Of a stretch of DNA of 64,000 nucleotides, positions 34,279-42,566 are shown piece by piece. A program made the position numbers and the translations under genes. Under the pieces are notes generated by a model that worked only from the letters and a program-made list of their open reading frames with translations, had not been told where the DNA came from and made no database searches. Location: NCBI RefSeq assembly GCF_900105685.1, contig NZ_LT629781.1, forward strand, positions 3,332,611 through 3,396,610, read 5' to 3'. Each line of letters begins with the position of its first letter. Position 1 is the first letter of the stretch. The DNA comes from Verrucomicrobium sp. GAS474 (GTDB taxonomy: Bacteria > Verrucomicrobiota > Verrucomicrobiia > Methylacidiphilales > GAS474).

Positions 34279-36309
34279 ATGAAAGCCCTCTTCCCCCTCG
34301 CCTTTCTTGCCCTGACCTCCTCTCTCCTGGCCGACACGCCCGCCCCCGCCGCAGCGGACGCGATCCCGGGCCGCGTCGAGAAAGGGAACCTCGTCATGGA
34401 GAACATCCCGGCGATCCCGCCCGCCCTCTCCGACCGCCTCCTCCAATACCAGAGCACCCGGGGCGCGGGCCTTGCCGGATGGGAACAGGGACCGAACGCG
34501 GGCAGCCTCCTCATCCTCACCCGCTTCGCCGAGACGGCCCAGGTCCACCGCGTCGCCGGGCCGGGCATGGACCGCCAGCAGCTCACCTTCTTCAAGGAAC
34601 CGATCGGCGGCGCCTTCCCCCGCCCCATCCCCGCCGGTTCGGGCAACGCCCCCGGCTTCCTCTACCTGAAGGACGTCGGCGGCAACGAGAACCACCAGAT
34701 CCATTTCTTCAACAGCCAGACCGGCCTCTCCACCCTCCTCACCGACACCAAGACCCCCGCCAAGCACGGCGGCATCCGCTGGGCCCACAAGGGGAACCAA
34801 TACGCCTACTACGACCTCGGCCGCAACGGGCGGGACTGGGACCTCTACGCCGCCTCGCCCGACGACGCGAAGTCGGCCCGCCTCCTCCTCGCCAACGCCG
34901 GGGCCTGGGTCCCCCTCGATTGGTCGCCCGACGACCGCCGCCTCCTCGTCATGCACGAGATCTCGGCGACCGAATCATACCTCTTCGTCCTCGATATTTC
35001 CTCGAAGAAGCTGACCCCCGTCCATCCGACCAAGACGAAGATCAGCTACGGCGACGCCCGCTGGAGCCCCGACGGCAAGGGGATCTACCTCACCTCCGAC
35101 GAGGGCTCCGAGTTCCACCGCCTCGTCTACTTCGACCTCGACAAGGAAAAGCTGAAGTCCCTCACCGACGCGATCCCGTGGGACGTCGACGAGATCGAAA
35201 CCTCCCCCGAGGCCGGCCTCCTCGCCTTCACGACGAACGAGGGCGGCGTCGGCAAGCTCTATCTCCTCGACCCCAAGACCCAGGAATACCAGCCCGCCGC
35301 CGACATCCCCGTCGGCCAGGTCGGCGGCCTCAGCTTCTCGCCCGACGGGACGAAGCTCGGCCTCACCCTGAACTCCCCCCAGAACCCCGCCGACGTCTAC
35401 GTCCTCACCCTCGCCCAAAACAGCTCGGAAAGGAGCCTCCAGCGGTGGACCAACAGCGAGGTCGGCGGCCTCAACACCGCCACCTTCCCCGTCCCGACGC
35501 TCATCGCCTACGACACCTTCGACACCGTCCCCTCCGCCCCCGGCGCGAGCGACACCAAACCCCGCCAGATCCCCGCCTTCTACTACAAGCCCGCAAAGGC
35601 CGACGCGAAGAGCCCTGCCCCCGTCGTCATCCTCATCCACGGCGGCCCCGAGGGGCAGTTCACCCCCGGCTTCTCCGCGATGATCCCCTTCTACGTGAAC
35701 GAGCTCGGCATCGCCCTCCTCGTCCCGAACGTCCGGGGCTCCAGCGGCTACGGGAAGAGCTACCTCGACCTCGACAACGGCGAGAAGCGCGAGGATTCCG
35801 TGAAGGACATCGGTGCCCTCCTCGACTGGATCGCGAAGCAGCCGGAGCTCGACGCGAAGCGCGTCATCGTCTCCGGCGGCTCCTACGGCGGCTACATGGT
35901 CCTCGCCTCCCTAATCCACTATCCCGACCAACTCCGCGCCGGGATCGAGGAGGTCGGCATCACCCACTTCGTCACCTTCCTGAAGAACACCGAGGACTAC
36001 CGCCGCGACCTCCGCCGCGTCGAATACGGCGACGAGCGCGACCCCCGCATGGCCCTGATCCTCGACGACATCTCTCCGCTGACCCATGCCGAGAAGCTGA
36101 CCCGCCCCCTCTTCATCGTCGCCGGGGGCAACGATCCCCGCGTCCCCGCCTCCGAGGCCGAGCAGCTCGTCGCCGCCCTCAAGAAAAACAAGCAGGCCCC
36201 CTGGTACCTCCTCGCCAAGGACGAGGGCCACGGCTTCGCGAAAAAATCGAACCGCGACTTTCTCGGAGCTGCCAAGGTTCTCTTTCTCCAGGAGAATCTT
36301 ACGAAATAA
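34279..36309 (+). CDS. Secreted S9-family peptidase (dipeptidyl/acylaminoacyl peptidase type)
   Basis: 676 aa with a Sec signal peptide (MKALFPLAFLALTSSLLA, cleavage after LLA). Beta-propeller with WD40-like PD40 repeats (LDWSPDDRRLLV, ARWSPDGKGIYLTSD, LSFSPDGTKLGLTL), then a hydrolase domain with HGGPEGQF (oxyanion side), Ser535 in SGGSYGGYM, Asp619 in GGNDPRVP and His651 in DEGHGF. Probably periplasmic. Divergent from the S9A lipoprotein gene 85 bases away, so the two may share control. A different S9 subfamily (propeller with PD40 repeats; GGSYGG). Confidence 0.93.
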   Translation: MKALFPLAFLALTSSLLADTPAPAAADAIPGRVEKGNLVMENIPAIPPALSDRLLQYQSTRGAGLAGWEQGPNAGSLLILTRFAETAQVHRVAGPGMDRQQLTFFKEPIGGAFPRPIPAGSGNAPGFLYLKDVGGNENHQIHFFNSQTGLSTLLTDTKTPAKHGGIRWAHKGNQYAYYDLGRNGRDWDLYAASPDDAKSARLLLANAGAWVPLDWSPDDRRLLVMHEISATESYLFVLDISSKKLTPVHPTKTKISYGDARWSPDGKGIYLTSDEGSEFHRLVYFDLDKEKLKSLTDAIPWDVDEIETSPEAGLLAFTTNEGGVGKLYLLDPKTQEYQPAADIPVGQVGGLSFSPDGTKLGLTLNSPQNPADVYVLTLAQNSSERSLQRWTNSEVGGLNTATFPVPTLIAYDTFDTVPSAPGASDTKPRQIPAFYYKPAKADAKSPAPVVILIHGGPEGQFTPGFSAMIPFYVNELGIALLVPNVRGSSGYGKSYLDLDNGEKREDSVKDIGALLDWIAKQPELDAKRVIVSGGSYGGYMVLASLIHYPDQLRAGIEEVGITHFVTFLKNTEDYRRDLRRVEYGDERDPRMALILDDISPLTHAEKLTRPLFIVAGGNDPRVPASEAEQLVAALKKNKQAPWYLLAKDEGHGFAKKSNRDFLGAAKVLFLQENLTK

Positions 36310-36341
36310 AACTAAAGCGTTTACATAAATAATCGGGGTCG

Positions 36342-36374
36342 TTGACACCCCCAAACGGGGGGCCGACATTATAG
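36342..36374 (+). promoter_or_regulatory. Candidate promoter with inverted repeat in the spacer
   Basis: TTGACA (36342-36347) and CATTAT (36367-36372) are separated by 19 bases that include CCCCC-AAAC-GGGGG. It lies 55 bases before a small gene. The long spacer containing a palindrome resembles MerR-type promoters, but the same palindrome could be the 3' hairpin of the upstream peptidase gene. Confidence 0.35.
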
Positions 36375-36428
36375 GTAATTACGCCAAGTGGGCGTTGAGT
36401 AGGAACCCTCAACCTTGGAGTCTGCCAC

Positions 36429-36794
36429 ATGAAACCCCGCACCGCGCCGGTGATGAAAGTCACCGGAGCCTTTCCCGACCTGGAAACCGCCACGAGCGCC
36501 GTCCGTACCCTGCGTAAGACCGGCTACCGCAGCGGGCAGATCCGCATCCTGCGCCGTCTCATGCCGCAGCAGTTCCTGAAGAAACTCCCTCACCCCCTCT
36601 TCGCCCGCTACCTCCGCCACCTGGCGGGCGTCAGCACCATCCTCGTCTGCGTCAGCGCCCGGAACATCGACGACGCGAAGACGATCCTCGAAAGCGGCGG
36701 GGCCCAGGTCGCCCACAACCGCTACTTCCATTCGTTCTCCGACGCCCCCTCCCCGGGCCCCCAGGCCCTCTCGGTCAACCGCTGGCACGAATAG
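36429..36794 (+). CDS. Small protein with a general-stress-protein-like N-terminus
   Basis: 121 aa. The segment VTGAFPDLETATSAVRTLRK followed by GYRSGQIRIL resembles the beta-alpha-beta start of YflT/DUF1269-type stress proteins (FxDxxxAxxAVxxLxxxGF). The rest includes a basic hydrophobic stretch and VSTILVCVSARNIDDAKTIL, a second beta-alpha unit. No membrane helix is certain. Function unknown; stands alone behind its own promoter. Confidence 0.65.
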   Translation: MKPRTAPVMKVTGAFPDLETATSAVRTLRKTGYRSGQIRILRRLMPQQFLKKLPHPLFARYLRHLAGVSTILVCVSARNIDDAKTILESGGAQVAHNRYFHSFSDAPSPGPQALSVNRWHE

Positions 36795-36851
36795 CGTCGG
36801 CCATTGTTTAGCCTTCCCCGTGAGGGGCCGAAGTGGCATCTTCGGCTCCTC

Positions 36852-38189
36852 ATGAGTAAGATGGAATGGCCGAAGCTCCTCTCGCACCGCCGCCTCGGCA
36901 AACTCGACAAGGCGACCGAGGCGATCGATCCGGCGCGCCCGCCCTTCCATCAGGACTTCGACCGGATCGTCTTCTCCACCGCCTTCCGCCGCCTCCAGGA
37001 CAAGACCCAGGTCTTCCCCCTCGCCGACAACGATTTCGTCCACACCCGCCTCACCCACAGCCTGGAGACCTCGTGCATGGGCCGGAGCCTCGGCACCGCC
37101 GTCGGACAGGATCTCGTGAAGCGGGACCGCCGCCTTCGCCATCTCCATCCCTCGGACATCGGGGCCATCGTCTCCTCCGCCTGCCTCGCCCACGACATCG
37201 GGAACCCCCCCTTCGGCCATTCCGGCGAGGACGCCATCCGCCATTGGTTCAAGACCTCGAAGACCATCGACACCTTCCGCGCCGACCTCAGCGAGGGCGA
37301 GCAGAAGGACCTCGAATTCTACGAGGGCAACGCCCAGGGCTTCCGCCTCCTCGCCCGCCTCCAGATGGCGAAGGACAAGGGCGGCCTCCAGCTCACCTGC
37401 GCCGCCCTCGGGGCCTTCGCGAAATATCCCGCCCCCTCCTCCGCCCACGGCGATCCCTCGACGCCCTGGGCGAAGAAGAAATTCGGTTACTTCCAGAGCG
37501 AAGCCGCCCTCTTCGACCAGGCTGCCGGGGAACTCGGCCTCTTCCGGCAGGGCCAGGGCTGGTGCCGCCATCCCCTCGTCTTCCTCGTCGAGGCCGCCGA
37601 CGACATCTGCTACCGGATCATCGACTTCGAGGACGGCTTTCGCCTCGGCCACGTCACCTACAACGAGGTCCATACCCTCTTCGACAAAGTCATCGGGAAA
37701 AAATCGAAGGCGGAGCGGCTTCCCGACCGCCAGCGCAACCACGTCGGCATCCTCCGCGCCCAGGCCATCGGCTCCGCCATCCAGCAGACCACCCAGGCCT
37801 TCCTCCGCCACCACGACTCCATCCTCGCCGGCGAACTGATGATCCCCCTCATCAAGCTCCCCGACTTCCCCTCCGGCCCCGCGCTGGAGAAAATCCAGAA
37901 AGTCTCGATCCCGAAGATCTACGGCTCCGAGCAGGTCGTCCGGATCGAGGCCGCGGGCTTCGAGGTCCTCGGCGGCCTCCTCGAGCTCTTCGCTTCGGCC
38001 CAGTTCTCCCCCCGCCGGAGCGCCCAGGACAAGACCCTCCTCCGCCTCGTCCCCGCTCAGTTCCGCAACGACACCCTCCCCCGCTACCACCAGCTCCTCG
38101 ACCTCCTCGACTTCGTCTCGGGGATGACCGATAGCTACGCCGTCAGTCTGTACAAGATGCTGAAGGGGATTTCGTTGCCCGGCCGCTAA
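36852..38189 (+). CDS. dgt: Deoxyguanosinetriphosphate triphosphohydrolase-like HD protein
   Basis: 445 aa. HD-superfamily dNTPase that cleaves dGTP (or other dNTPs) to nucleoside and triphosphate. N-terminal FHQDFDRIVFSTAFRRLQDK TQV is diagnostic, with His69 (HTRLTHS), His114-Asp115 (ACLAHDIGNPPFGHSGE) and a later Asp in EAADDICYRIIDFEDG. The ATG at 36852 (MSKMEWPKL) is the natural start; a longer frame begins in the upstream gap. No Shine-Dalgarno. Substrate range and allosteric control cannot be told. Confidence 0.93.
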   Translation: MSKMEWPKLLSHRRLGKLDKATEAIDPARPPFHQDFDRIVFSTAFRRLQDKTQVFPLADNDFVHTRLTHSLETSCMGRSLGTAVGQDLVKRDRRLRHLHPSDIGAIVSSACLAHDIGNPPFGHSGEDAIRHWFKTSKTIDTFRADLSEGEQKDLEFYEGNAQGFRLLARLQMAKDKGGLQLTCAALGAFAKYPAPSSAHGDPSTPWAKKKFGYFQSEAALFDQAAGELGLFRQGQGWCRHPLVFLVEAADDICYRIIDFEDGFRLGHVTYNEVHTLFDKVIGKKSKAERLPDRQRNHVGILRAQAIGSAIQQTTQAFLRHHDSILAGELMIPLIKLPDFPSGPALEKIQKVSIPKIYGSEQVVRIEAAGFEVLGGLLELFASAQFSPRRSAQDKTLLRLVPAQFRNDTLPRYHQLLDLLDFVSGMTDSYAVSLYKMLKGISLPGR

Positions 38190-38286
38190 GCCCGTCCCCC
38201 TCGGTTCCCCCAGCCTTTATCCAGCTGTAGGGGGGTCTCCACCCGGTCCCGAAGGAGCACCCAGCGCCCCCCTTCGCGCCCCCTTT

Positions 38287-38320
38287 CCCCGATCAGCATT
38301 GAAAAGCCCCCGTATCGGGG
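38287..38320 (+). other. Alternative hairpins upstream of the aldose-1-epimerase gene
   Basis: CCCCGAT (38287-38293) can pair with ATCGGGG (38314-38320), or CCCCG (38308-38312) with CGGGG (38316-38320); the two are mutually exclusive. They lie in the 152-base gap after dgt, 21 bases before the next start codon. Could be a leader switch or the 3' end of dgt; low confidence. Confidence 0.25.
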
Positions 38321-38341
38321 TAGATTGATCCCATCCCCCCG

Positions 38342-39262
38342 ATGAAAGAGACCCTCTCGTTCCAAGGCCGCAACGTCGTCCGCCTCTCCTGCGGCACCGC
38401 CTCCATCCTCATCGCTCCGCAGCACGGCGCGCAGCTCCTCGAATGGAGCTTCGGAGGGAAGCAGATCATCCGCTGGCCCGCCGACGCCGATTGGTCGGCA
38501 CCGACGAAGATCCGCGGCGGCGACCCGATCCTCTTTCCCTTCATCGCCCGCCACTACGTCGACGGCGTCCTCGGCAAGTGGAAGGACGCCGCCGGGGTCG
38601 TCCGCGACCTCCCCGCCCACGGCTTCGCCCGGGAGATGCCCTACGAAGTCCTCGAGAGCATCGATTCCCTGGAACTCCGGATGGCGATCACCGACACCGA
38701 GGCGACCCGCCTCGCCTATCCCTTCGCCTTCCGCTTCGAGGTCGTCTATCGGCTGACCGAGACCTCCCTCGAAGTCCAATTCATCACCACGAACACCGGC
38801 GCCCCCGGCTCGGCCCCCCTCCCCTACTACGCGGGCCACCATTTCTACTTCAACATCCCCGCCAAGGACCGGGACGCCTGGGAGATCGATCTTCCCTTCG
38901 CCAAGGCCGGCTATCGCGGCGACGACGGCAACCCGGTCTGGAACGCCACCCCGCCCGCCGACACCACCCTCGGCGATCCCGACCTCGTCGACCGCTTCCA
39001 CACCGGTCCCCTCGAAACCACCTTCGCCGCCCTCGACCGCTCGACCGGGGCGAAGATCGCCTTCGACCTCAACCCCTCCGGCAACGCCGTCCCCTGGCAC
39101 ACCGTCACCACCTGGACCGAGAAGCCCGAATCCGACTTCTATTGCATCGAGCCGTGGCTCGGCCTCCCCAACGCCATCCACCATGGCGAAGGCCTCCGCC
39201 TCCTCGCCCCTGGCGCGACCGAAAAAGCCGTTTGCGTCCTCCACTATTCGCCCGGACATTAA
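38342..39262 (+). CDS. Aldose 1-epimerase family protein
   Basis: 306 aa, galactose-mutarotase-like beta-sandwich. Contains LIAPQHGAQLLEWSFGGKQI near the N-terminus, GGDPILFPFIARHY, PLPYYAGHHFYFNIPAKDRD (catalytic-His region) and FYCIEPWLGLPNAIHHGEGL (catalytic-Glu region). Probably interconverts alpha and beta anomers of a sugar; the family also includes hexose-6-phosphate mutarotases. Start moaA is only 6 bases after its stop, so it is the first gene of the moa operon by transcription, though metabolically unrelated. Confidence 0.87.
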   Translation: MKETLSFQGRNVVRLSCGTASILIAPQHGAQLLEWSFGGKQIIRWPADADWSAPTKIRGGDPILFPFIARHYVDGVLGKWKDAAGVVRDLPAHGFAREMPYEVLESIDSLELRMAITDTEATRLAYPFAFRFEVVYRLTETSLEVQFITTNTGAPGSAPLPYYAGHHFYFNIPAKDRDAWEIDLPFAKAGYRGDDGNPVWNATPPADTTLGDPDLVDRFHTGPLETTFAALDRSTGAKIAFDLNPSGNAVPWHTVTTWTEKPESDFYCIEPWLGLPNAIHHGEGLRLLAPGATEKAVCVLHYSPGH

Positions 39263-39268
39263 AAGGGT

Positions 39269-40324
39269 ATGAGCATGGCCTCCGAGCCGACGACGGCACT
39301 CCACGCGGCGATCCGGGATCTTCCGGCCGCCAGCGCCGCCGTCGTCCCCCGGAAAGTCGACTACCTCCGCCTCTCCGTCACCGACCGCTGCAATGAGCGG
39401 TGCCTCTATTGCCTCCCGGAAAGCTTTTCCGCCTGGACCGACCGGGAGGAGCTTCTCACCTGGGACGAGTTCCTCGCCATCGTCCGGGCCGCCGTCCGGC
39501 GCGGCTTCCGCCACTTCCGCGTCACCGGGGGGGAACCCCTCATCCGGGACGGCATCGTCGACTTCATCGAGCGCCTCGTCGCCACCCCCGGCGTCGAGAC
39601 CGTCCAGCTGACCACCAACGGCACCCGCCTCCCCGAGCTCGCCCCCGCCCTCCGCAAGGCGGGCCTGGAGCGGATCAACATCAGCCTCGACGCCCTCGAT
39701 CCCGACACCTACCACCACATCACCCGGGGCCACATCGCCCCCGTCCTCGAAGGGATCGCCCTCTGCAAGGCCCTCGGCTTCCCCTCGATCAAGCTCAACA
39801 CCGTCCTCATGCGCGGCAAGAACGAGGACCAGATCGACGCCCTCGTCGCCTTCGCCGCCCGGAACGACACCGCCCTCCGCTTCATCGAGCTCATGCCGAT
39901 CAGCCTCACCGAGATGCTCAACGAGTCGAATTTCCTCCCCGCGGGCGAAGTCTTCCAGCGCCTCGCCGCCCGGAGCGAGATGATCCCCCTCGAAGTCGGC
40001 AAGCCCCCCGGCCACGGTCCCGCGAAGTATTACCGGATGAAGGAGACCGGAGCGACCCTCGGCTTCATCGGCGCCCTCACCGACCTCCATTTCTGCGACG
40101 CCTGCAACAAGGTCCGCCTCACCTCCGACGGCAAGCTCCGCCCCTGCCTCGGCAACCACCTCGAGATCGACCTGAAAGCCGCCCTCCGCTCCGGCCAGCC
40201 CGCCTCCGAAGTCGCCGCCACCCTCGACTCCCTCTTCCTGCAGACCCTCGCCGAGAAACCTCTCGAACACCTCTTCCGCAACAACTACCAGCCCTCCCGC
40301 GTCATGACCGCCATCGGCGGTTAG
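39269..40324 (+). CDS. moaA: GTP 3',8-cyclase MoaA
   Basis: 351 aa radical-SAM enzyme for the first step of molybdenum cofactor synthesis. N-terminal [4Fe-4S] motif with Cys41, Cys45, Cys48 (DRCNERCLYCLP), SAM motif VTGGEPLIRDG, and C-terminal second cluster FCDACNKVRLTSDGKLRPCL. Ends in the conserved Gly-Gly (MTAIGG), needed for activity. The gene is followed by moaD after 7 bases and moaE, but no moaC is in the window, so the pathway is completed elsewhere. Confidence 0.97.
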   Translation: MSMASEPTTALHAAIRDLPAASAAVVPRKVDYLRLSVTDRCNERCLYCLPESFSAWTDREELLTWDEFLAIVRAAVRRGFRHFRVTGGEPLIRDGIVDFIERLVATPGVETVQLTTNGTRLPELAPALRKAGLERINISLDALDPDTYHHITRGHIAPVLEGIALCKALGFPSIKLNTVLMRGKNEDQIDALVAFAARNDTALRFIELMPISLTEMLNESNFLPAGEVFQRLAARSEMIPLEVGKPPGHGPAKYYRMKETGATLGFIGALTDLHFCDACNKVRLTSDGKLRPCLGNHLEIDLKAALRSGQPASEVAATLDSLFLQTLAEKPLEHLFRNNYQPSRVMTAIGG

Positions 40325-40331
40325 CGTTCTC

Positions 40332-40568
40332 ATGCGCCTCCTCGCCTTCGCCCGCGCCCGGGACATCCTCGGCAGTTCCGAGATCGAAGCAGCCCTCCTC
40401 CCCGGCGATACTCCCTCCACCTTCCTCGACCGCCACTTCCCCCAGGCCCGCCTCTCCCTCCCGCGCGGCACCCGCCCCGCCCTCGACCAGGAATACATCG
40501 AGTGGGACGCCTCGATCCCCGAAACCGCCCGGGAACTCGCCATCCTTCCCCCCGTCAGCGGCGGCTAG
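40332..40568 (+). CDS. moaD: Molybdopterin synthase small subunit MoaD
   Basis: 78 aa ubiquitin-like sulphur carrier. Starts MRLLAFARARDILGSSEIEA and ends VSGG, the C-terminal Gly-Gly that becomes a thiocarboxylate donated to precursor Z. ILPPVSGG is the classic family ending. Between moaA and moaE in a single operon; no Shine-Dalgarno before the ATG. Confidence 0.94.
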   Translation: MRLLAFARARDILGSSEIEAALLPGDTPSTFLDRHFPQARLSLPRGTRPALDQEYIEWDASIPETARELAILPPVSGG

Positions 40569-40585
40569 GCCGCCCCGGAACGCCC

Positions 40586-40966
40586 ATGCAGGTCTCCATC
40601 GCCTTCACCGACCGGCCCATCACCGTCGCCCCGCCCGCCTTCCCCCTGGCGCAGGACAGCGAAGTCGGGGCTATCGTCGACTTCTACGGCGTCGTCCGGA
40701 GCCTCGAAAACGGGGAGCCCATTCCCGGCCTCGACTACGAGGCCTACCTTCCCATGGCCGAGAAAGAGCTCCGCCGCATCTGCGCCGAGCTCGAAAAGGA
40801 CCACCCCTGCCGCTCCGTCTCCTTCCTCCACCGCCTCGGCCACGTCACCACCCGGGAAGCCTCCCTCCACGTCCGCGTCGCCGCCAAGCACCGCGCCGAG
40901 GCCTTCGCCTTCGCCAAACTCCTGATCGACCGGATGAAAGAAGACGTGCCGATCTGGAAAATCTGA
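40586..40966 (+). CDS. moaE: Molybdopterin synthase catalytic subunit MoaE
   Basis: 126 aa. Converts precursor Z to molybdopterin with MoaD thiocarboxylate. Conserved segments GAIVDFYGVVRSLENGEPIP, LDYEAYLPMAEKEL, FLHRLGHVTTREASLHVRVA and the active-site end AAKHRAEAFAFAKLLIDRMK followed by EDVPIWK with the two key lysines. Starts 17 bases after moaD. Confidence 0.96.
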   Translation: MQVSIAFTDRPITVAPPAFPLAQDSEVGAIVDFYGVVRSLENGEPIPGLDYEAYLPMAEKELRRICAELEKDHPCRSVSFLHRLGHVTTREASLHVRVAAKHRAEAFAFAKLLIDRMKEDVPIWKI

Positions 40967-40982
40967 ATAACGTTCCCCTCCC

Positions 40983-41423
40983 ATGGCAGACCCCTTCCTC
41001 CAAGCCGCGATCGAAGAAGCCCGCAAAGGCCGGGCAGCCGGCGGCATCCCCATCGGCTCCGTCCTCGTCCACAACGGCAAGATCATCGGCCGGGGCCACA
41101 ACCAGCGCGTCCAACACGGCAGCGTCATCCACCACGCCGAGATGAATTGCCTGGAAAACGCCGGACGCCAGCCCGGCGCGCTCTACCGCGAGTGCGTCCT
41201 CTACTCCACCCTCTCCCCCTGCCCCATGTGCAGCGGCGCGGCCCTCCTCTACGACATCCCCAAGATCGTCGTCGGGGAGAACAAGACCTTCCAGGGGCCC
41301 GAGGAGTACGTCCGTAGCCAAGGCATCACCGTCGAAGTCGTCAACGACCCCACCTGCATCGAGCTGATGGAGAAATTCATCGCCGAAGAGCCGACGCTGT
41401 GGAACGAAGATATCGGGGTTTAA
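40983..41423 (+). CDS. Cytosine deaminase, yeast Fcy1-like
   Basis: 146 aa, zinc hydrolase of the CDA fold. HAE at 51-53 supplies the ligand and catalytic Glu, and SPCPMC (Cys80, Cys83) the two Cys ligands. From GIPIGSVLVHNGKIIGRGHN onward it follows the yeast cytosine deaminase pattern closely: LENAGR, LYSTLSPC, VVGEN and an ending of W-x-EDIG, where the bacterial guanine deaminase/TadA relatives differ. It likely converts cytosine to uracil for salvage. Follows moaE by 16 bases, probably an operon member. Confidence 0.9.
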   Translation: MADPFLQAAIEEARKGRAAGGIPIGSVLVHNGKIIGRGHNQRVQHGSVIHHAEMNCLENAGRQPGALYRECVLYSTLSPCPMCSGAALLYDIPKIVVGENKTFQGPEEYVRSQGITVEVVNDPTCIELMEKFIAEEPTLWNEDIGV

Positions 41424-41739
41424 GGCAGGCGGGTTTCTATGATTTGGATCGCGCTACCTTTCTCTTCGTGGCAGTCCTGGTTTTCGTTTCACCTGCACAC
41501 CGCCGCTAAACGCTTTTAAAACACCCCGGAGGGGTGTCAGCCGGTAGCCGGTGGTTGAGCGAAGCGACACCACCGGTATTAAGCCCATCAAATCGCGCCT
41601 CGAAAACAGGATCTCTTCCCGTTGAAGATGACCGGGGCGCACCTCGAAAGCCCTCCGCCCCCCTTTCCAGAGAGTGCCGGGCTACGTCCTCAAACCTCGG
41701 CTACCCGCCTTTGATCCCTTCGGGATCGGCATCCCCATG
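41424..41739. other. 316-base convergent intergenic region
   Basis: Holds copy B of the three-hairpin element (annotated separately) and otherwise nothing gene-like. To its right, GATCCC-TTC-GGGATC (41713-41727) is a further short palindrome, also between the two convergent stops. Confidence 0.7.
41521..41640. repeat. Three-hairpin intergenic element, copy B
   Basis: Hairpin 1: ACACCCC / GGGGTGT (41521-41537). Hairpin 2: CCGGTGGT / ACCACCGG (41548-41555 with 41569-41576) around TGAGCGAAGCGAC; relative to copy A the loop differs at 2 of 13 bases, and the stem G-C to T-A change is compensated on both arms. Hairpin 3: GCGCCTCG / CGGGGCGC (41595-41602 with 41633-41640, one G-T pair) around 30 bases that share AGGATCT and CCCGT with copy A. 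Like copy A it lies between convergent genes. Confidence 0.75.
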
Positions 41740-42003
41740 CTATTTCAAGGGACGCTTCATGATGATGCTCCAACGCCTCAAAGAACCCTCGGCGATTTCC
41801 GTCGGCGTTGCAGTAACGGCCTCCCATCCTTCTTTTCCCAGATCGTTTAACTCTCGTTCGGACAGATAGCTTCCAGTCAAAAGCTTATACTCCCATCGAA
41901 CGCCGGGAGCCGGAGCCGTCTGCGCCCGGGAACGCTCGGTAACAGCAAAAATCAGCACCAAAGCCAGAAGCAAAAGCCCCACGGCAGAGAAGTATTTGTT
42001 CAT
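41740..42003 (-). CDS. Small exported or membrane-anchored DUF4177-like protein
   Basis: 87 aa. N-terminal hydrophobic segment (YFSAVGLLLLALVLIFAVTE) that is a signal peptide or anchor, then VRWEYKLLTGSYLSERELND followed by LGKEGWEAVTATPT and a strand ending IIMKRPLK. The WEYK...LNxLGxEGWE...KRP pattern is that of DUF4177, a small beta-alpha-beta domain of unknown function. Single gene between repeat copy B and the rplQ terminator. Confidence 0.75.
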   Translation of the reverse strand: MNKYFSAVGLLLLALVLIFAVTERSRAQTAPAPGVRWEYKLLTGSYLSERELNDLGKEGWEAVTATPTEIAEGSLRRWSIIMKRPLK

Positions 42004-42054
42004 TGCCTCACGCTAAGGCATTTTGTAGCCCACTCAAGCCTTCTCCTCCTCAAC

Positions 42055-42086
42055 AAAAAACCCCGGAGTCACCTCCGGGGTTTTTT
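42055..42086 (-). terminator. Rho-independent terminator of the ribosomal block
   Basis: Perfect 8-base stem CCCCGGAG / CTCCGGGG with loop TCAC (42061-42080), flanked by AAAAAA and TTTTTT so that it works in both directions. It lies 19 bases after the rplQ stop and ends the alpha operon; it may also serve a plus-strand transcript. Confidence 0.93.
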
Positions 42087-42105
42087 AAAGCTTGGGAAAG
42101 CAGGC

Positions 42106-42531
42106 TTATTCAGCCTTCTTTTCCTCGACCGTCGCAGCGGCCGCGGCGGAGGCGTTCGCCTCGGTGCCGGGGAGCTGGTAATCGACCCACTCGATGAGGG
42201 CGATCTTCGCCGCGTCGGTGGTGCGATGGCCGAGCTTCAGGATGCGGGTGTAGCCACCCTGGCGATCCTGGAAGCGCGGTCCGATTTCGGCGAAGAGCTT
42301 CTTCACCGCGTCCTTGTTGCGGATGCGGGAGACGGCCAGACGGCGGTCGTGAAGGGTGCCGCCCTTGGCGAGGGTGACGAGCTTTTCGGCAACCGGGCGG
42401 ATCACCTTCGCCTTGGCGAGGGTGGTCTGGATCCGGCTGTGCTGGATGAGGCTGCTGACGAGGTTGGCGACGAGGGCTTCCTTATGCTTGGAAGTGCGTC
42501 CCAGCTTCGTGACTTTGCGTAAATGGCGCAT
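42106..42531 (-). CDS. rplQ: Ribosomal protein L17
   Basis: 141 aa. 50S protein near the exit tunnel. Canonical start MRHLRKVTKLGRTSKHKEAL and the stretch HSRIQTTLAKAKVIRPVAEK. Ends with a low-complexity Ala/Lys tail (about 122-141), one of several such tails in this operon. Last gene of the block, after rpoA. Confidence 0.97.
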   Translation of the reverse strand: MRHLRKVTKLGRTSKHKEALVANLVSSLIQHSRIQTTLAKAKVIRPVAEKLVTLAKGGTLHDRRLAVSRIRNKDAVKKLFAEIGPRFQDRQGGYTRILKLGHRTTDAAKIALIEWVDYQLPGTEANASAAAAATVEEKKAE

Positions 42532-42566
42532 GATTCAAACTCCTGATGGATGGTAAAGCGCTTCGA

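Noticed and set aside
39255..39275. Molybdenum cofactor riboswitch upstream of moaA
   Set aside because: Only 6 bases separate moaA from the upstream gene, leaving no room for one.
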